Source of the DNA: Nitrospirota bacterium
GTDB lineage: Bacteria; Nitrospirota; UBA9217
Direction of reading: 5' to 3'
Assembly (NCBI GenBank): GCA_013334545.1
Contig: JAAXXJ010000161.1
Coordinates: 1-6,819 of the forward strand
DNA: 6,819 nucleotides
A model generated the notes under the pieces. It saw nothing but the letters and a program-made list of their open reading frames with translations, made no database searches and was not told where the DNA came from. Shown here piece after piece: positions 3,688 to 6,819 of the stretch (position 1 is its first letter; each line of letters starts with the position of its first letter). A program made the translations under genes and the position numbers.

Positions 3688-6009
3688 TTACTTTATCGCC
3701 TGGCTAAACAGCTTCAGGAGCCGCGGCGGGTTCATCGGCGTTTCAAAGACCCTCACGCCCGTGGCATGATACACGGCGTTCCCGATGGCCGCTGCCGTAG
3801 GGATGGTCACGGGCTCGCCCAGCCCCTTAGCGCCCGTGAGATTCGCCTCCGGATCCGGCCGGTCGATGGGAAGGCATGTCATGTCCGAAGGAACGTCGAG
3901 CATGGTCGGCAGTTTGTAATCATGCCAGTTCTTGTTCACCAGCTTGCCGGTCTGGCTTCCATCGAGGACCCGGCCCTCGGTCAGGGCAAAGCCGATGCCC
4001 ATCGTGATGCCGCCGAACGTCTGGTTGTCGAAGGTCAGCCGGTCCATCACCCTTCCGCTGTCCTGTGCTGCCAGGAAGCGGACAATCCGGACCTCGCCTG
4101 TCCTCGTATCCACCTCCACCTCGCAGAACTGGGCGGCAAAGGGGTTCACGACTTTGCCTTCCGGGTTCGGGCCGCGGTAGCCTACGCCCACGATGACCCC
4201 GCGCTTCTTGAGACCCGTGACGCCGGTGATCTTGATCTTTTTCGACGGATCGGAGAGCACAACGATCTCGTCCCCGCTCAGCGCCAGGTCCGAAAAATGT
4301 GTCTTTAGATCTTCTGCCGCCAGCTCCAGGAGCTGCTGCTTGACGCTCAACGCCGCAGCGCGCACGGTCGGCGATTCCGTCGGCACAGTCTTGCTGCCGC
4401 CGCTCGGCGTTGCATACTGCGTCGTGCCTGTGTCGGCATGCTCGATCTGGAGCGACTCGGGCTTCACTCCCAGCTCTTCGGCGACGACCATGGCCATCAC
4501 GGTCTTGGTGCCGGTGCCGATGTCGCTTGCGCCCATGTTGAGGTTCGCACTGCCGTCGGCAAAGAGCTTCACGAGGACCGTGGACGGGGGATTGCCGCCG
4601 CCTGCGACCCAGAGGCCGGCCGCCATGCCCACGCCTCTCCTGATATGCCCGTTCTTCGGCTGCCCGGCGATCTTGTTCCGCACTTCCTTCCATCCGAAGG
4701 CCTGAGCGCCTTTCTCAATGCACTCTTGCAGGCCGGTCGTGGTATAGGGAGGATTGTTCGGCCGCGCCTGGCTCACGGTCGAAACATTCTTGAGCCGCAG
4801 CTCGACAGGGTCCATGGCGATCGCCTCGGCAAGGCTGTCGAGCATCTGCTCGAGCGCCCACGCGCCCTGGGGATGGCCTGGCGCGCGAAACGGCCGGGCA
4901 GGTCCGGCATTGATATAGACATCCGTCGTCTCGGTGCGCACGTTGGGACAGCGGTAGAGGTCGCGCACCAGCCAGTCAAGAAGCGACGTTCCGCCTGCGG
5001 GATAGGCGCCGCTGCTGCCGGTGCCGCTGAATTCGAGGGCGGTAAGCGTCCCGTCCTTCTTCACCCCCGCCTTCAGTTTCATGGTGCTCGGCGGCCGGTT
5101 ACCCGCGGCAAGGTAAGTCTCTTCGCGCGAGAGGAACAGTTTGACCGGACGGGCGGTCTTCTTTGCGAGCAGCGCGGCGATAACGGTTGCCTTGTCCGCC
5201 TGCAGCTTGCTGCCGAAGCCGCCTCCCATGTAATGCCCGATGACGCGCACTTTCGAGAGCGGCAGGCGCAGCACCTCGGCGACCCGCGCCTGGACCGAGA
5301 ACACGCCCTGCGTGGATTCCCAGATCGTGAGGGAATCGCCGTCCCACCTTGCCACGCACCCGTGCAGTTCCATGGGCGTGTGGAGCTCGCTCTCGTTCCG
5401 GTACGTCTGCTCGAGCACGACGTCCGCCTCGGCAAATCCTTTCGCCACGTCGCCGCGCTCGTACTTGTCCGTCTTGACCTTGTTCCCTTCTTTATGCACC
5501 AGAACCGCACCCGCATCGAGGGACTTGCGCTCATCGGACAGGGCGGGAAGTACGTCATAGGCCACCCGGATCGACCGCACGGCATCCCATGCCTGGTACG
5601 GAGTCTCTGCCGCCACTGCGGCAACGGTCTCGCCCTCGAACCGGCACCAGGGATCAAAGAGCTTTGTCTTCATCTCCGGTGTATAGGGCCACAGGATGTC
5701 CGCAGCCGGCGTTTTGGCGGAGAGAACAGCTCGAACGCCCACAGACTTCTCTGCCTGCCTCGTGTCCACGTCCTTGACCACGGCATGGGCGTGCGGACAG
5801 CGGAGGATAGCGGCATAGAGCATGTCGGGAAAGATGATGTCCGAAGGATAGATCGCCTTCCCGCTCACGCGCTCGTACGCATCCACGCGCGGCAGGGGCG
5901 TCCCGACCACCTTCGTTGCCTCCCAGGGCTTCACGCCCGATGCAGGCTTGGGCGTCTCCGGCAAGGGAATGTTCTGTGCGAAATAGAGCTCCCGTTCGTC
6001 CTTTTTCAT
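3688..6009 (-). CDS. Mo-cofactor catalytic subunit of a xanthine dehydrogenase-family enzyme, PaoC/YagR-like
   Basis: This 773-residue subunit binds the molybdopterin cofactor and hydroxylates the substrate (an aldehyde or N-heterocycle in known relatives) using water-derived oxygen. An Ald_Xan_dh_C-type hammerhead domain lies at about 38-155 (TPLPRVDAYERVSGKA). The cofactor-binding part follows, with Q234, GGGFGSK (262-268), FRAPGHPQ (374-381) and SDIGTGTKT (495-503). The conserved base is E732 in GAKGLGE, which in the family activates the Mo-OH2 group. All expected landmarks are present and the length is normal, so the gene looks intact. The N-terminus has no Tat or Sec signal, so it would be exported as a passenger of the Tat-bearing small subunit, as in PaoABC. 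The start is supported by GAGG at 6019-6016, 6 nt upstream of ATG 6009. The substrate cannot be deduced. Confidence 0.94.
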   Translation of the reverse strand: MKKDERELYFAQNIPLPETPKPASGVKPWEATKVVGTPLPRVDAYERVSGKAIYPSDIIFPDMLYAAILRCPHAHAVVKDVDTRQAEKSVGVRAVLSAKTPAADILWPYTPEMKTKLFDPWCRFEGETVAAVAAETPYQAWDAVRSIRVAYDVLPALSDERKSLDAGAVLVHKEGNKVKTDKYERGDVAKGFAEADVVLEQTYRNESELHTPMELHGCVARWDGDSLTIWESTQGVFSVQARVAEVLRLPLSKVRVIGHYMGGGFGSKLQADKATVIAALLAKKTARPVKLFLSREETYLAAGNRPPSTMKLKAGVKKDGTLTALEFSGTGSSGAYPAGGTSLLDWLVRDLYRCPNVRTETTDVYINAGPARPFRAPGHPQGAWALEQMLDSLAEAIAMDPVELRLKNVSTVSQARPNNPPYTTTGLQECIEKGAQAFGWKEVRNKIAGQPKNGHIRRGVGMAAGLWVAGGGNPPSTVLVKLFADGSANLNMGASDIGTGTKTVMAMVVAEELGVKPESLQIEHADTGTTQYATPSGGSKTVPTESPTVRAAALSVKQQLLELAAEDLKTHFSDLALSGDEIVVLSDPSKKIKITGVTGLKKRGVIVGVGYRGPNPEGKVVNPFAAQFCEVEVDTRTGEVRIVRFLAAQDSGRVMDRLTFDNQTFGGITMGIGFALTEGRVLDGSQTGKLVNKNWHDYKLPTMLDVPSDMTCLPIDRPDPEANLTGAKGLGEPVTIPTAAAIGNAVYHATGVRVFETPMNPPRLLKLFSQAIK

Positions 6010-6034
6010 GGTCCACCTCGCTCAACGGCGTCTA

Positions 6035-6682
6035 TCATGCCTTTTTCAGCTCTGATGCCCTTTTTGCTGCATTGATGATATGTTTGTACGTGCCGCACCG
6101 GCAGAGGTTCCCGCTCATGCCCTTCCGGATATCCTCTTCAGCGGGCATAGGCTTCTTCCGCAGCAGCCCCTCGACGGACATGATCTGGCCCGGCGTGCAG
6201 TAGCCGCATTGGAAGGCATCGTGCTCAGCAAAGGCCTGCTGGACCGGGCCGAGCTCGTCGCCCTTCATCAGCCCTTCGAGGGTCGTGATCTTCGCGCCCT
6301 CGACCTCCACGGCAAGGGTCATGCAGGCATACCGCGGCACATCATCGATCAGCACCGTGCAGGCCCCGCACTCTCCGCGTTCGCATCCGACCTTGGTGCC
6401 CGTCAACCCCAGCCCTTCCCGGAGGACGTATAAGAGCGACCACCGCGGCTCAACGAGCAGTCTATACTTACGATCATTGATCACGAGGATGACTTTCGTC
6501 ATCTCACCGCGTTCGACCATCTCCGCTTCTGCTGCGGGCGTCGCATGCAGCTTGTCGGCGATGGCAAGTGTAATGGCGCCAGTGCCCAGGGACGTCAAGA
6601 ATCCCCGGCGGGTCAGGCCGCAGGCTGTCTGCTGGTCCTGCGCTTCCTGATCGAGCTTTTCATCGTCCTTTTCGTTCTTCAT
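6035..6682 (-). CDS. Tat-exported [2Fe-2S] subunit of a molybdenum hydroxylase, PaoA/YagT-like
   Basis: A 215-residue electron-transfer subunit with two [2Fe-2S] clusters. The plant-ferredoxin-type cluster uses C100, C105, C108 and C120 (C-x4-C-x2-C-x11-C); the second uses C159, C162, C194 and C196. A twin-arginine signal lies at about 22-53: TRRGFLT with R25/R26, a hydrophobic stretch, then ATPAAEA. Cytoplasmic xanthine dehydrogenases lack this signal, while E. coli PaoA has it, so the complex is predicted to be periplasmic. I place the start at ATG 6682 because GGAG (6692-6689) lies 6 nt upstream. The ATG at 6745 would add 21 residues (MPVLFAVCRF...) and displace the Tat motif from its usual position. 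The Mo subunit follows after 25 nt. No MoCo chaperone (XdhC/PaoD type) is visible in the window. Confidence 0.93.
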   Translation of the reverse strand: MKNEKDDEKLDQEAQDQQTACGLTRRGFLTSLGTGAITLAIADKLHATPAAEAEMVERGEMTKVILVINDRKYRLLVEPRWSLLYVLREGLGLTGTKVGCERGECGACTVLIDDVPRYACMTLAVEVEGAKITTLEGLMKGDELGPVQQAFAEHDAFQCGYCTPGQIMSVEGLLRKKPMPAEEDIRKGMSGNLCRCGTYKHIINAAKRASELKKA

Positions 6683-6819
6683 GATGCTCTCCCCCTCAAA
6701 TCCTTTGATGTGAAGAAAACGGCAAACCGCAAACAGGACAGGCATTGCATCCTGACGAATGGAAGTTAGATTTACCTTGATTCGGGGCCTGCTTTAGATT
6801 AGTGGAGACTACAGACAAT
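6683..6819 (-). other. Leader and promoter region of the Mo-enzyme operon
   Basis: These 137 bases lie upstream of the first operon gene and must hold its promoter unless the operon begins beyond the window. I find no good sigma-70 pair and no sigma-54 GG-N10-GC element. No other gene or RNA is recognisable. Confidence 0.4.
6689..6695 (-). promoter_or_regulatory. Ribosome binding site selecting the start of the [2Fe-2S] subunit
   Basis: A purine-rich GGGGGAG on the minus strand ends 6 nt before ATG 6682. It decides against the longer in-frame ATG at 6745, which lacks a comparable site. Confidence 0.65.

Noticed and set aside
4438..6075. A 545-codon open frame on the plus strand opposite the Mo-cofactor subunit
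   Set aside because: It is a shadow of the conserved Mo subunit on the other strand, rich in Arg/His/Gly and without motifs.
6683..6745. Upstream ATG extending the [2Fe-2S] subunit by 21 residues
   Set aside because: No ribosome site precedes it, and the extension would push the twin-arginine motif away from the N-terminus; ATG 6682 has a strong site.
6728..6752. Possible sigma-54 promoter on the minus strand (TGCCTG...TTGCGG)
   Set aside because: It lacks the GG of the -24 element and the spacing is one base too long.

Overview
The window reads as a piece of a GC-rich Gram-negative (LPS-type, diderm) genome. All genes I can support lie on the minus strand, so transcription runs from high to low coordinates. 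An LpxC domain implies an outer membrane. A Tat-exported molybdenum hydroxylase with its own [2Fe-2S], Mo and FAD subunits implies respiratory-type redox metabolism. The style (NtrX-type receiver, Pao-like Mo enzyme, short CxxC protein) would fit a Nitrospirota- or Desulfobacterota-like bacterium. That is an impression, not something the sequence proves.

Layout, in transcription order. (1) 6682-2673 is a compact three-gene operon for a periplasmic xanthine dehydrogenase-family enzyme, closest in style to E. coli PaoABC (YagTSR). It holds a Tat-signal [2Fe-2S] subunit, a Mo-cofactor catalytic subunit and an FAD subunit with a cysteine-rich insert expected to hold a [4Fe-4S] cluster. Gaps are 25 and 40 nt, each gene has a clear Shine-Dalgarno site, and the operon closes with a terminator hairpin at 2560-2593. 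Electrons would pass from substrate at Mo through the 2Fe-2S centres to FAD, with the 4Fe-4S cluster nearby. The substrate cannot be read from the sequence. (2) 2309-2672 is intergenic, AT-rich over much of its length, and unusually rich in perfect inverted repeats. (3) 2308-1619 is a lone GIY-YIG-domain gene of less GC-rich composition with an unrecognised N-terminal half, probably acquired horizontally. (4) 1661-1512 is a short open tail that ends in an ATGA overlap with the next gene, possibly what is left of a former upstream operon partner. (5) 1515-187 is the most unusual gene: a complete NtrX-like response-regulator receiver fused to a complete LpxC deacetylase domain. (6) A terminator hairpin lies at 119-150. 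(7) The first 15 codons of a small CxxC protein run off the left edge at 47-1.

The headline observation is the receiver-LpxC fusion. It places the committed step of lipid A synthesis, or a paralogue of that enzyme, under apparent phosphorelay control, and its LpxC half lacks the usual GLHSG histidine. Secondary observations are a repeated 3'-end module shared by the lpxC-like gene and the Mo-enzyme operon, the palindrome cluster upstream of the GIY-YIG gene, and the extra cysteines in the FAD subunit.
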